The notes under the pieces were generated by a model that did not search any database, was not told where the DNA came from, and saw nothing but the letters and a program-made list of their open reading frames with translations. A stretch of DNA of 64,000 nucleotides, taken from the NCBI GenBank assembly GCA_040371205.1, contig AP031382.1, positions 1 to 64,000 of the forward strand, written 5' to 3'. Source of the DNA: Rhodanobacter sp. (lineage in GTDB: Bacteria; Pseudomonadota; Gammaproteobacteria; Xanthomonadales; Rhodanobacteraceae). This document shows, piece by piece, positions 1 through 12,175 of the stretch. The translations under genes were made by a program, and so were the position numbers. Numbering within the stretch: the stretch's first letter is position 1; each line of letters starts with the position of its first letter.

Positions 1-100
1 CGGCATGTGGATGGTTTGGGGATGGTGCGCCGGAACCTGCTGCTAGACTTGTCGATCCACCCCGCGCGCAAGCGCCCCAAGCCTGTGGACGAGAGATTTC
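1..100 (+). promoter_or_regulatory. Upstream region of dnaA
   Basis: This is the leader of dnaA and is cut by the window edge. A TAGACT hexamer at 44-49 could be a -10 element, but no convincing -35 lies 16-18 bases upstream. A purine-rich GAGAGA just before the ATG at 101 can act as ribosome binding site. No gene is visible here. Confidence 0.35.
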
Positions 101-1450
101 ATGAGTGAGTTGTGGCGGCGCTGCCTGGAGCGTCTGGAAGGCGAGTTGAGCGCCGAGGATCTGCATACCTGGCTGATGCCGTTGCAGGCCCGCGAGGACG
201 AGGCCGGACTCTCCCTGTTCGCCCCCAACCCCTACACCCTTGAAACGGTGCGCGAGCGCTATCTGCCGCAGATCAGCGTCCTGCTGGCCCAGCTGGCCGG
301 CCGCGAGCTGCCGGTACGCCTCGACGTCGGCTCCAGCGCACCGCGCGCGCCGAATCCGGCAAAGCCGGCCGCCAGGTCCGGTGCCGTGGGCGGGACGACC
401 GAACCGGCCACGGCGCAGGCACCCAGCTTCAGCCACAACCTCGACCCGCACTACACCTTCGAGACCTTCGTCGAGGGCAAGTCCAACCAGTTGGGCAAGG
501 CCGCCGCGATGCAGGTGGCGCAAAACCCCGGCCGCGCCTACAACCCGCTGCTGCTGTACGGCGGCACCGGCCTGGGCAAGACCCACCTGATGCACGCAGC
601 CGGCAACCTGATGCGGCAGAACAATCCGGGCTGCAAGGTGCTCTACCTGCGCTCGGAGCAGTTCGTGGGCGCGATGATCGAGGCACTGCGCACCAAGAGC
701 ATGGACCAGTTCAAGCTGCGCTTCCGCTCGGTGGATGCGCTGCTGATCGACGACATCCAGTTCTTCGCCGGCAAGGACACCACGCAGGAGGAGTTCTTCC
801 ACACCTTCAATGCGCTGTTCGAGTCCAAGCAGCAGATCATCCTCACCTGCGACCGCTATCCCAAGGAAGTGGACAAGCTGGAGCCGCGCCTGAAGTCGCG
901 CCTGGGCTGGGGGCTTTCCGTGGCGATCGAGCCGCCGGATTTCGAGACGCGCGCGGCCATCCTGCTGTCCAAGGCCCAGGACAAGGGCGTGGCGGTGGAC
1001 GAGCACGTGGCGATGCTGCTGGCCAAGCGCATCCGCTCCAATGTGCGCGACCTCGAGGGTGCGCTGAACACGCTGGCGGCACGCGCGAACTTCTACGGCA
1101 AGCCGATCACCACCGACTTCGCCGAGGAAACCCTGCGCGACCTGCTGGCCACCCATGCGCAGGCGGTCACGGTGCCGAACATCCAGAAGATGGTGGCCGA
1201 GTACTTCAACATCCGCCTGCAAGACCTGTTGTCCGCGCGCCGCGTGCGTTCGCTGGCACGGCCGCGGCAGATCGCGATGGCGCTGTCCAAGGAACTGACC
1301 GACCACAGCCTGCCCGAGATCGGCGAGGCGTTCGGCGGACGCGACCACACCACCGTTCTGCACGCCTGCCGCACGATCAAGAAGCTGTGCGAGGCCGATG
1401 CCCGCATGCGGCAGGACTGGGAACAACTGATCCGCATCCTTACAGGTTGA
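101..1450 (+). CDS. dnaA: Chromosomal replication initiator protein DnaA
   Basis: DnaA binds DnaA boxes in oriC, oligomerises with ATP and melts the origin. The 449-residue product has the usual domains: an N-terminal helicase-loading domain (about 1-75), a variable linker (about 76-115), an AAA+ core with Walker A GGTGLGKT at 154-161 and a Walker [10 protein letters not shown] stretch near 215, and a C-terminal DNA-binding domain with the signature around DHTTVLHAC near 420. Length is normal for the family. The ATG at 101 gives the conserved [13 protein letters not shown]-type start. It is the first gene of the dnaA-dnaN-recF-gyrB block, and the gap after it contains DnaA boxes. Confidence 0.98.
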   Translation: MSELWRRCLERLEGELSAEDLHTWLMPLQAREDEAGLSLFAPNPYTLETVRERYLPQISVLLAQLAGRELPVRLDVGSSAPRAPNPAKPAARSGAVGGTTEPATAQAPSFSHNLDPHYTFETFVEGKSNQLGKAAAMQVAQNPGRAYNPLLLYGGTGLGKTHLMHAAGNLMRQNNPGCKVLYLRSEQFVGAMIEALRTKSMDQFKLRFRSVDALLIDDIQFFAGKDTTQEEFFHTFNALFESKQQIILTCDRYPKEVDKLEPRLKSRLGWGLSVAIEPPDFETRAAILLSKAQDKGVAVDEHVAMLLAKRIRSNVRDLEGALNTLAARANFYGKPITTDFAEETLRDLLATHAQAVTVPNIQKMVAEYFNIRLQDLLSARRVRSLARPRQIAMALSKELTDHSLPEIGEAFGGRDHTTVLHACRTIKKLCEADARMRQDWEQLIRILTG

Positions 1451-1701
1451 GTTTTCCGGCAAGCGCAGGCACAACTTCTTGATAAGCTGGGCGGGAAGCT
1501 GTGGATAATGCGTGGACGAACGGGACGGTGAAAATATCCACAGACCACCCACCGCCTGGACACGAGTTTCCGCACAACCAAAATTCGATGCAAGACTTTG
1601 ATTCAAAAAGAGTAAACGGCAAAATGGAGTTATCCACGCCGTCTACAGCAACTACCAACTTTCTTTAAAGACAGAACAGCAGGCATAGGGGACGCGCAGA
1701 C
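1451..1701. other. oriC: Candidate oriC between dnaA and dnaN
   Basis: This 251-bp gene-free stretch has three DnaA-box matches. TGTGGATAA at 1500-1508 is a perfect box on the minus strand. ATATCCACA at 1534-1542 and TTATCCACG at 1630-1638 each differ from TTATCCACA by one base. The part from about 1577 to 1680 is clearly AT-richer than the flanking genes and could be the unwinding element. From memory, xanthomonads carry oriC in this same gap; here that is inference from boxes plus position. The dnaN promoter must also lie here, and an AGGGGA Shine-Dalgarno sits just before dnaN. Confidence 0.7.
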
Positions 1702-2802
1702 ATGCAATTCAGCATCCAACGAGAAGCTCTGCTCAAGCCGCTGCAACAAGTCGTGGGCGTCGTGGAGCGACGCCAGACCTTGCCGGTCTTGGCCAACCTG
1801 CTGGTCAAAGTGGGCGAAGGACAACTTTCGCTGACGGGTACCGACCTCGAAGTGGAGATGATCGCTTCGTCTGCCGCGGACAAGTTGGTCGACGGCGAAA
1901 TCACCATTCCCGCGCGCAAGTTCTTCGACATCGTGCGCGCACTGCCGGATGGCGCCACGATCGAGCTCAAGCTCAACGGCGATCGCGTCGCGTTGAACGC
2001 CGGACGCAGCCGGTTCACGCTGACCACGCTTCCAGCCAGCGAATTTCCCACCATCGAGTCGATCGAACTGGTGGAAAAAGTCAGTTTGCCGGAAGAGGCG
2101 CTGCGCGACCTGATGGAGCGCACGGCGTTCGCGATGGCGAACCAGGACGTGCGTTACTACCTCAACGGCATGCTCTTGGACCTGCAGGAACACAGCCTGC
2201 GCTGCGTCGCCACCGATGGCCATCGCCTCGCCATGAAGGAAACCAGCCTAGCGACCTCGGTGAAGGCACGCCGCCAGATCATCATTCCGCGCAAGGGCGT
2301 GAACGAGCTGGTTGGGCTGCTGGAACCGGGCGATGGCGAAGTCGAGCTTGAGTTTGGCCGCAACCATCTGCGCGTCCGGCGTGGCGGCGTCACGTTTACG
2401 TCCAAGCTGATCGACGGCCGTTTTCCCGACTACGAAGCCGTCATCCCGCTGGGTGCCGACAAGACCGCCACACTGGATCGCGAGGTGCTGCGCGGAGCCT
2501 TGCAACGCGCCGCCATTCTTTCCAACGAGAAGTATCGCGGCGTGAAGCTGGAGCTGTCGCCGGGCAAGTTGCGCATCGTGGCGCATAACCCGGAACAGGA
2601 AGAGGCCGTGGAAGAAGTCGAAGCCGACACCCATGTCTCCGATCTCGCCGTGGGTTTCAACGTGGGTTATCTGCTCGACGCGCTCTCCGCCTTGCGCGGG
2701 GATCGCGCCCGGCTCAGCCTGCGCGACGCGCAGTCCAGCTGTTTGGTGCAGGAACACGACAGCGAGGAAGCCCGCCACGTGATCATGCCCCTGCGTCTCT
2801 GA
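1702..2802 (+). CDS. dnaN: DNA polymerase III beta subunit (sliding clamp)
   Basis: The clamp encircles DNA and tethers the replicative polymerase and many repair proteins. The product has 366 residues, the standard size for three clamp domains. It begins with MQFSIQREALLKPLQQV and ends with the conserved VIMPLRL tail that contributes to the partner-binding pocket. The ATG at 1702 is preceded by an AGGGGA motif. It follows the candidate oriC and precedes recF, the normal order. A strong hairpin separates it from recF, so the two may not be expressed at the same level. Confidence 0.98.
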   Translation: MQFSIQREALLKPLQQVVGVVERRQTLPVLANLLVKVGEGQLSLTGTDLEVEMIASSAADKLVDGEITIPARKFFDIVRALPDGATIELKLNGDRVALNAGRSRFTLTTLPASEFPTIESIELVEKVSLPEEALRDLMERTAFAMANQDVRYYLNGMLLDLQEHSLRCVATDGHRLAMKETSLATSVKARRQIIIPRKGVNELVGLLEPGDGEVELEFGRNHLRVRRGGVTFTSKLIDGRFPDYEAVIPLGADKTATLDREVLRGALQRAAILSNEKYRGVKLELSPGKLRIVAHNPEQEEAVEEVEADTHVSDLAVGFNVGYLLDALSALRGDRARLSLRDAQSSCLVQEHDSEEARHVIMPLRL

Positions 2803-2836
2803 CGCATGGCATCGGCTGGACCTGGACAAAACATGC

Positions 2837-2869
2837 AACGCCGGAGCCGTCAGCAGACGCTCCGGCGTT
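2837..2869 (+). terminator. Hairpin between dnaN and recF
   Basis: A perfect 11-bp stem (arm AACGCCGGAGC) with an 11-base loop lies 34 bases after the dnaN stop. The following CTTGCTTT is only a weak T-run, so partial termination or attenuation is more likely than a full stop. It ends 22 bases before the recF ATG. Confidence 0.55.
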
Positions 2870-2891
2870 CTTGCTTTGGGCGTCCGCGCGC

Positions 2892-6466
<3,575 letters not shown>

Positions 6467-6494
6467 GCTTGCCGTACACCACCACGGGCCCGCA

Positions 6495-6513
6495 CCGCCG
6501 CGCAATGCGGCGG
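6495..6513 (+). terminator. Hairpin after gyrB
   Basis: A 7-bp GC stem (CCGCCGC) with a 5-base loop lies 29 bases after the gyrB stop. No T-run follows, so this is only a possible terminator. Confidence 0.35.
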
Positions 6514-6574
6514 CGTATGGCCTATGCGTGCGCAACCGATTGATTTGAAAGGTCGTTTGTTGCGGCGCTGCGAC

Positions 6575-6604
6575 TTGTCATTCACAGGCCGGTCAGGGTA
6601 GTCT
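6575..6604 (+). promoter_or_regulatory. Possible promoter of the TPR gene
   Basis: TTGTCA at 6575-6580 is a fair -35 match and TAGTCT at 6599-6604 a weak -10, with an 18-bp spacer. The pair sits about 60 bp upstream of the TPR gene ATG at 6663. Confidence 0.35.
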
Positions 6605-6662
6605 CAGCGATCCCCTACGCACGATACATCGCGTAAAAAACTCCTGATACCCGAGGATCGCC

Positions 6663-7937
6663 ATGAAGCACACGCCCCTGTTCACGATGCTGGCCGGCGC
6701 CGCGCTTGCGTTCGCCATCGCTGCCGCGCCTGCCCATGCGAGCGACTCTTCCAAGCAGCCCTCGGAATACCCCAACGCGACCCGGACCGAGCCCAAGCTC
6801 GACCTGAAGAGCGAAAAGGACCAGAAGGCGCTGCAACAAGCCGGGGACGCGTTCAATACGGGCGACACCGTCAAGGCCAGCCAGTTGCTGCAGCCGGTCA
6901 TCGAAAAGAGCAGCAGCCAATACGCCAAGGCGTTTGCGCAGTATCTGATGGGCAACATCGCGTACAAGAACGGCGACACGAAGGGTGCCATCGCGCAGTT
7001 CAAGAGCTCGCTGGACAACGGCGTGCTGCCCAACGACACCTATTTCAACGAGATGCTGGCGCTGGCCCAGGTGTATGCCGCCGACCAGCAATACCAGGCC
7101 TCGCTGGACACGCTCGCCAAGTGGCATGAGCAGGGCAAGAAGGAATCCGCCGACGCCTATGGCTTGCAGGGTCTGGACGACTACAACCTGCAGAAGTACC
7201 CGGACGCCATCGCGGCCATCGAGAAGGCCAAGTCGCTCACCGACAAGCCGAAGGATTCCTGGAACCAGATCCTGATGGCCAGCTACGCCGATTCCGGCCA
7301 CGGCGACCAAGCGGCCAAAATGGCGCAGTCCGAATACGAGAAGAACCCCAGCGACAGCAGCCTGTTGCACAACGCCGGCGCCATCCTGCTGCAGCAGCAG
7401 GATTATGCCGACGCCATCAAGGTGCTGGAAGAAGGCCGCTCCAACGGCGCACTGAAGGATCAGGCCGACTGGATCCTGCTGGTCAAGGCCTACCTGCTGC
7501 AGGCGCAGAACGGCGGCGATGCCACCAGCGGCGGCGCCAAGGCGCTGGCCGTGTTCGACGACGGCATGGCCAAGGGCGCGATCAAGCCCACCGCGGAAAA
7601 CTACAAGCTGGCCGGCGACGCCGCCATGATCGGCGGCGACGACACCAAGGCCATCAGCTACTACACGAAGGGCTCGCCGCTGGCCACCGACGGCGAGGTG
7701 GACGTGTCGTTGGGCGCGGCCTATTTCCAGCAGCAGAAGTTCTCCGAGGCGCGCAAGTACCTCACCCAGGGCATCGCCAAGGGCGTCAAGCACAAGGGCC
7801 GGGCCTACATGATGCTTGCCGAGTCGGATCGGCAGCTCAAGGACAAGCCCGCCGCAATCGCTGCAATGGAGCAGGCCGCGCAGGATCCCGATACCGCGGC
7901 CAAGGCCAACGACTGGCTGCGCAAGACCGGCAAGTAA
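6663..7937 (+). CDS. Periplasmic tetratricopeptide repeat protein
   Basis: The 424-residue product starts with a clear Sec signal peptide (MKHTPLFTMLAGAALAFAIA, cleavage near AHA-SD at about 27), so the mature protein is predicted to be periplasmic. The rest is helical and rich in TPR-like units, for example FAQYLMGNIAYKNGDTKGAI, YGLQGLDDYNLQKYPDAI and LHNAGAILLQQQDYADAI. TPR arrays usually serve as protein-binding scaffolds. It lies directly upstream of tonB in the same orientation with a 193-bp gap, which suggests, but does not prove, a link to TonB-dependent uptake. No enzymatic motif is visible. Confidence 0.85.
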   Translation: MKHTPLFTMLAGAALAFAIAAAPAHASDSSKQPSEYPNATRTEPKLDLKSEKDQKALQQAGDAFNTGDTVKASQLLQPVIEKSSSQYAKAFAQYLMGNIAYKNGDTKGAIAQFKSSLDNGVLPNDTYFNEMLALAQVYAADQQYQASLDTLAKWHEQGKKESADAYGLQGLDDYNLQKYPDAIAAIEKAKSLTDKPKDSWNQILMASYADSGHGDQAAKMAQSEYEKNPSDSSLLHNAGAILLQQQDYADAIKVLEEGRSNGALKDQADWILLVKAYLLQAQNGGDATSGGAKALAVFDDGMAKGAIKPTAENYKLAGDAAMIGGDDTKAISYYTKGSPLATDGEVDVSLGAAYFQQQKFSEARKYLTQGIAKGVKHKGRAYMMLAESDRQLKDKPAAIAAMEQAAQDPDTAAKANDWLRKTGK

Positions 7938-8130
7938 CTGGCGCACAAGGACAAGCGCGGCAGATGGACGTCCATTCGCCTGCCATGCGAGCGCTATACA
8001 AAAGCCAGACGCTGTTGTACCGTTGAAACCTTCCCTGCGTAACCCCAGCGGCTTGTTTCGTCCATATGCCAGACGGAACATGCCGGGCCTGCGGTGACGC
8101 TTTCTCCGTCCCAGCTTCAGATAGTGACAG

Positions 8131-8793
8131 ATGGCCTCTAGTACCGAAGACACAGAACGCGAAGACGGGTTCAGTTGGAAACGAACCCTGGCGTTGGCAT
8201 TTGCCATTGGTCTGCACGCCTTCGCGTTTCTCATCCTGCTCGCGCCGTTGGCGCCTCCGGGCCAGAAGCACGAGAAGAAAGAGCAGATCGTGCAGGTGAA
8301 CTTCATCGAGCCGCCGCCGCCGCCTCCCCCGCCGCCGCCGCCGCCGCCGGAGCCGCCGAAGCAGCCGCCGAAGCAGATCATCAAGCAGGTGGTTCCGCCG
8401 CCGACGCCGCCGCCGCCTGCGCCGCCGCCGCCGGTGACCGAGGTGTCGCAGAACGCGACCCCGGCTGCACCGCCTGCGCCGCCCGCGCCGCCTGCGCCGC
8501 CGGCCGATATCGCCGCCGGTTCGGATCTCAGCTACAACAGCCGAATCCAGCCGCGCTATCCGCCACAGGCCATTCGCCAACGCCATGAAGGCACGGTGAT
8601 CCTGTTGATCCTGGTGGGTACCGACGGCATGCCGAAGGACATCAAGATCGACAAGTCCAGCGGATACCACGAACTTGATCGTGCGGCGATCGAAACGGCA
8701 CAGAAGTGGCGCTTCAATCCCGAGGTCAAGAATGGCCAGAAGGTGGAAGGCTATGCGCGCGTTCCGGTCACCTTCAATCTCAACAGCTTGTAA
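8131..8793 (+). CDS. tonB: Energy transducer TonB
   Basis: TonB transmits proton-motive force from ExbB/ExbD to outer-membrane TonB-dependent receptors. The 220-residue protein has a short cytoplasmic N-terminus, one membrane segment at about 22-42 (ALAFAIGLHAFAFLILLAPL), a long proline-rich periplasmic linker (about 58-130), and the C-terminal TonB fold with YPPQAIRQRHEGTVILLILV and the final AIETAQKWRFNPEVKNGQ block. The linker is unusually polyproline-heavy, coded by runs of CCG/CCT at about 8311-8355. It heads tonB-exbB-exbD-exbD2. Confidence 0.95.
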   Translation: MASSTEDTEREDGFSWKRTLALAFAIGLHAFAFLILLAPLAPPGQKHEKKEQIVQVNFIEPPPPPPPPPPPPPEPPKQPPKQIIKQVVPPPTPPPPAPPPPVTEVSQNATPAAPPAPPAPPAPPADIAAGSDLSYNSRIQPRYPPQAIRQRHEGTVILLILVGTDGMPKDIKIDKSSGYHELDRAAIETAQKWRFNPEVKNGQKVEGYARVPVTFNLNSL

Positions 8794-8831
8794 TCCCCCC
8801 AGTTCACGCTTGACTTCCCAAGGGTAGCGTT

Positions 8832-9578
8832 ATGTTCCTACAGACTCCTGCAACCGATGCCGCCATGGGCGGTAACTCCAACGCCGAAGCCATGAAGCAG
8901 ATGGGCTTCGCCAACCTCGTCACCCATTTCAACTGGGTGGGCTGGGTGGTGTTCATCACCCTGGTGGTGATGTCCTTCCTGTCGTGGTACTTCATCATCG
9001 CCAATGCCATCCGCAACGCGATGGTGCGCGGCCGTGCCGACAGCGTCATCAACGGCTTCTGGGGCAACCCCTCGACCCAGGACGCGATCCGCGAGCTGGA
9101 AGCCCAGCCCAAGGGCGAACCCTTCTCGAAGATCGCGCTGGACGCCGCCTCGGCCGTGGCTCACCACCAGCAGGCCAACAAGGGTGGCCTGGCCGAGTCG
9201 CTGACCCGCTCCGAGTTCGTCGACCGCGCGCTGCGTCAGGCCGTGGCCCGCGAGAGCCTGCGCCTCGAAGGCGGCCAGACCCTGCTCGCCACCGTGGGTT
9301 CGTCGGCTCCGTTCGTCGGCCTGCTCGGTACCGTGATGGGCATCTACGGCGCACTGACCGGCATCGCCGCCAGCGGCAACGCCTCGATGACCGCCGTGGC
9401 CGGCCCGGTGGGTGAAGCGCTGATCATGACCGCCATCGGTCTGGGCGCCGCCATCCCTGCGCTGCTTGCGTTCAACTTCTTCAACCGTTCGAACCGCGTC
9501 ATCTTTGCCCGCTTCGACGAATTCGCGCACGACCTGCACGACTTCTTCGCGACCGGCGCACGCGTCGAGAGCAAGTGA
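8832..9578 (+). CDS. exbB: TonB-system proton channel subunit ExbB (MotA/TolQ/ExbB family)
   Basis: ExbB forms the pentameric inner-membrane channel that, with ExbD, powers TonB. The product has 248 residues with a first membrane segment near 33-55 (VGWVVFITLVVMSFLSWYFI), a large cytoplasmic domain, and two more membrane helices (about 150-180 and 195-220) containing the family stretch GSSAPFVGLLGTVMGIYGAL. It starts 38 bp after the tonB stop with AGGG upstream and is followed 11 bp later by the first exbD. Confidence 0.95.
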   Translation: MFLQTPATDAAMGGNSNAEAMKQMGFANLVTHFNWVGWVVFITLVVMSFLSWYFIIANAIRNAMVRGRADSVINGFWGNPSTQDAIRELEAQPKGEPFSKIALDAASAVAHHQQANKGGLAESLTRSEFVDRALRQAVARESLRLEGGQTLLATVGSSAPFVGLLGTVMGIYGALTGIAASGNASMTAVAGPVGEALIMTAIGLGAAIPALLAFNFFNRSNRVIFARFDEFAHDLHDFFATGARVESK

Positions 9579-9589
9579 GGATCTGAACC

Positions 9590-10018
9590 ATGGCAATGAG
9601 CGTCGGAGGCAATACCGGCGGTCCGGTTTCGGAAATCAACGTCACGCCGCTGGCCGACGTGATGTTGGTGCTGTTGATCATCTTCATGATCACGGCACCG
9701 CTGATGTCGCATCCGGTCACGATCACGGTGCCGGTTGCGGCTCCCAAGAGCGACGAGACGAAGATCGACGTGCCGCCGCTGGACCTGGCCATCAAGGAAG
9801 ACGGCTCGTTGTATTACCAGGATCACCAGGTCAGCGAGGCGGAACTGAAGTCCCAGCTGGCGGTCGAGGCGCAGAAGACGCCGCAGCCGGAGCTGCAGAT
9901 CCGCGCCGACAAGGGCATCGAGTGGAAGACGGTGTTCAAGGCCATCACCGATGCCAAGAACATGGGCATGGTGCACGTGGGCTTCATGACCACGGCTCCT
10001 ACGCCGGGTAAGGAGTAA
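9590..10018 (+). CDS. exbD: Biopolymer transport protein ExbD (copy 1)
   Basis: ExbD dimers sit in the ExbB pore. The 142-residue product has the family N-terminus SEINVTPLADVMLVLLIIFM, in which the membrane-buried proton-carrying aspartate is D23, one membrane helix, and a periplasmic domain. The GAGGA ribosome binding site overlaps the end of exbB. A second exbD follows after 6 bp; paired exbD genes are usual in xanthomonads, where the second is needed only for some substrates. Confidence 0.95.
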   Translation: MAMSVGGNTGGPVSEINVTPLADVMLVLLIIFMITAPLMSHPVTITVPVAAPKSDETKIDVPPLDLAIKEDGSLYYQDHQVSEAELKSQLAVEAQKTPQPELQIRADKGIEWKTVFKAITDAKNMGMVHVGFMTTAPTPGKE

Positions 10019-10024
10019 CGAGTC

Positions 10025-10444
10025 ATGGCTTTCTCCACCAATAGCTCGGGCGGCCCGATGGCCGACATCAACATCACGCCGCTGATCGACGTGATGCTGG
10101 TGTTGCTGATCATCTTCATGGTGACCGCGCCGATTCCCCTGCTGAAGATCAAGATCGACCTGCCGCAGCCCAACCCGAACCCGCCGACGAACCTGAATCC
10201 GCCGGAGCCGATCAACCTCACGATCGACCCGTCGGGCGCACTGTCGTGGAACGGTACGCCGGTGGACGAACTGGGCCTCAAGGCGCAGTTCGCGGTGATC
10301 GCCCAGCAGGCGCAGGACAAGCAGCCGGAAATCCAGATCAAGGCCGCCAACACGGTTGCCTACCAGTACGTCGCTACCGTGCTGGCAGACGCCAAGCAGT
10401 ACAACCTGGTCAAGATCGGCTTCACCGACAGCGACAGCCAGTAA
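10025..10444 (+). CDS. exbD2: Biopolymer transport protein ExbD (copy 2)
   Basis: This is the second ExbD, 139 residues, with DINITPLIDVMLVLLIIFM and the key aspartate at D22. The periplasmic part differs clearly from copy 1 and has an NPNPPTNLNPPEP linker, so this is an old duplication rather than a recent one. An AAGGAG ribosome binding site lies in the last codons of copy 1. The operon ends with a strong intrinsic terminator 27 bp downstream. Confidence 0.94.
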   Translation: MAFSTNSSGGPMADINITPLIDVMLVLLIIFMVTAPIPLLKIKIDLPQPNPNPPTNLNPPEPINLTIDPSGALSWNGTPVDELGLKAQFAVIAQQAQDKQPEIQIKAANTVAYQYVATVLADAKQYNLVKIGFTDSDSQ

Positions 10445-10471
10445 GCGGCAGCTCTCTTCAAGCGTTACCCG

Positions 10472-10507
10472 CGCCAACCCCCGCCCAGTGCGGGGGTTGG
10501 CGTTTCT
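10472..10507 (+). terminator. Intrinsic terminator of the tonB-exb operon
   Basis: A perfect 13-bp stem (arm CGCCAACCCCCGC), a 5-base loop CCAGT, and TTTCT after the stem. It is well placed after exbD2. Confidence 0.85.
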
Positions 10508-10529
10508 ACAAACGCTGATTTTGTGGCGT

Positions 10530-10603
10530 CCGTTCGCGCTGAGCGCCGCCCGTGACATTGTCCTTCGACTTCGGCCCCGCGGGCCTGCGCTCAGGGCGAA
10601 CGG
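10530..10603. repeat. Long imperfect inverted-repeat element
   Basis: Two 17-base arms, CCGTTCGCGCTGAGCGC at 10530-10546 and its reverse complement with one mismatch at 10587-10603, flank 40 bases containing CCTTCGACTTCGG. The CCGTTCGCCCTGAGC/CCTTCGA vocabulary is that of dispersed intergenic palindromes common in high-GC proteobacteria. It lies between convergent exbD2 and pdxJ. A related fragment occurs inside argS. Confidence 0.7.
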
Positions 10604-10643
10604 TGAAGACTTGCCGTGAGCTGCAAGAACGACGAATGGGCTC

Positions 10644-11387
10644 TTACCGCAGGATCTGCAGATAGTTGCGCACCGTCGTCGCCAGGCCTTCATACAAGGC
10701 CTCGCCGATCAGCGCATGGCCGATCGACACTTCGGCCAGGCCGGGAATCGCCGCCTTGAACGTCCCCAGGTTCGCCTGGCTGAGGTCGTGACCCGCATTC
10801 ACCGCGAGACCGGCCTGTTGCGCTAGGCGCGCGGTCGCGGCGCAGCTTGCCAGCACGGCATCCGGCTCGCCCGTGGCGAAAGCTTCGGCATAGGGGCCGG
10901 TGTAGATCTCGATGCGTTGCACGCCGATGGCCTTGGCGGCGGCGAAGTCCTGCGGACCGGCATCGACGAACAGGCTGACGCGGCAACCGAGGGCATGAAG
11001 TTCGTCGACCAGCGGCCGCAGCCGGTCGAGGTCGCGCGCCAGGTCGAAGCCGTGGTCGGAAGTGATCTGGCCGTCGCTGTCGGGCACCAGGGTCACCTGG
11101 GTCGGGCGCACTTCGCGGGCGAGTTCGATCAGGCCAGGATACTCGCCGCGCGGTGCGGCGAACGGATTGCCTTCGATGTTGTATTCCACGCGCCCGCGCA
11201 ACATCGCGGCCAGGGCACGCACGTCGTCGGGACGCACGTGGCGCAGGTCCGGCCGCGGGTGCACGGTGATGCCGCCGCAACCGTTCTCGATGCAGGTCTG
11301 CGCCGCGCGGCAGATGTCGGGTTCGTGGCCGCCGCGCGAATTGCGCAGCACGGCGATCTTGTTGAGGTTGACGCTGAGCAGGGTCAT
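10644..11387 (-). CDS. pdxJ: Pyridoxine 5'-phosphate synthase PdxJ
   Basis: PdxJ condenses 1-deoxyxylulose 5-phosphate with 3-amino-2-oxopropyl phosphate to form pyridoxine 5'-phosphate (vitamin B6 pathway, cytoplasm). The 247-residue product begins with the family signature [18 protein letters not shown] and has [14 protein letters not shown] near 40 and the later [11 protein letters not shown] and [11 protein letters not shown] motifs. It ends in convergent orientation to exbD2. Upstream, 43 bp away on the same strand, lies a phosphopantetheinyl transferase gene, which recalls the pdxJ-acpS pairing of enterobacteria although that enzyme is of another subtype. Confidence 0.97.
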   Translation of the reverse strand: MTLLSVNLNKIAVLRNSRGGHEPDICRAAQTCIENGCGGITVHPRPDLRHVRPDDVRALAAMLRGRVEYNIEGNPFAAPRGEYPGLIELAREVRPTQVTLVPDSDGQITSDHGFDLARDLDRLRPLVDELHALGCRVSLFVDAGPQDFAAAKAIGVQRIEIYTGPYAEAFATGEPDAVLASCAATARLAQQAGLAVNAGHDLSQANLGTFKAAIPGLAEVSIGHALIGEALYEGLATTVRNYLQILR

Positions 11388-11430
11388 TGCAGCGATCCGT
11401 CACGGCAGGAGAAGTGCAACACTGCCGCGA

Positions 11431-12075
11431 TCAGTCGCCGTCGGCAAGCGTAAACAGGCGGATGCGCCGCGGCGGGCCGCGCCAGGCCAGCGCGGCGGTC
11501 GCATCCGTGCCGGCGTCCAGCGCATGCAATTGCCATGCGTGCGGATCGTCGCCCTCCAGCCGTTGCAGTGCGAGGCTGCCGTCGACGAAGGCAAACGCCA
11601 GCTTGTCCAATCCGAATGCTATCCCGCGTCCCATCGCCTTCAGCACGGCCTCGCGCGCCGTCCACAGCATGAGGAAGGCGGTGAGTCGCTTCTCCCCGTC
11701 CAGCGCGCCGAGCCAGGCGGCTTCGTCCGCGGTGAAAAACCGCTGGGCGATCCCCAGCGCGTTGGCGCGGGCGCGGCGATGCTCCAGGTCGATGCCCAAT
11801 GAGACTCCCTGCGCCAGTGCGAGCAGCGCATGTCCGCCGCTGTGCGACCAGTTGAAATCGAACGCGTCGCGGTGCGCGGGATCCAGCGCGGGGCGGCCAT
11901 GCGGATCCTCCACCAAGCGCACCGCGCTCGCTTCGATACCCAGGTAGCGCGCCAACAGATCCAGCAAGGGTTGCCGCTTCGATCCGTGCGGGCGGCGCAG
12001 CCGCCAGACGTGAATCTCGTCGGCACCCAAGGGCTCCGCTACTTTCGTCGGCAGGAATCCGTCGTTGCTATGCAT
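11431..12075 (-). CDS. 4'-phosphopantetheinyl transferase, Sfp type
   Basis: The product should transfer the phosphopantetheine arm of CoA to a carrier-protein serine. It shows family motifs LGIDLEHRRAR (magnesium-binding GxD), RFFTADEAAWL and WTAREAVLKAMGRG (the W-x2-K/R-E-A box), in the order expected for Sfp/AcpT-like enzymes. With the ATG at 12075 it has 214 residues; an in-frame TTG at 12111 would add 12. It lies between acs and pdxJ, all on the minus strand, and may share their transcript. The substrate (fatty-acid ACP or a secondary-metabolite carrier) cannot be told from sequence. Confidence 0.85.
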   Translation of the reverse strand: MHSNDGFLPTKVAEPLGADEIHVWRLRRPHGSKRQPLLDLLARYLGIEASAVRLVEDPHGRPALDPAHRDAFDFNWSHSGGHALLALAQGVSLGIDLEHRRARANALGIAQRFFTADEAAWLGALDGEKRLTAFLMLWTAREAVLKAMGRGIAFGLDKLAFAFVDGSLALQRLEGDDPHAWQLHALDAGTDATAALAWRGPPRRIRLFTLADGD

Positions 12076-12175
12076 GCGCGCATGCTGATGGAGAGCCGCT
12101 GCCGTGCACAAGCCGTCGGCACGCGAAGTCGCTGCGTGCGTAGCGCATGACCGCCGGCTGGTGCAGGCGGCGCGG

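Noticed and set aside
6615-8384. 589-codon minus-strand frame over the TPR and tonB genes
   Set aside because: Starts with a glycine run that is the complement of the TonB proline codons; no family features, and both plus-strand genes are clear.
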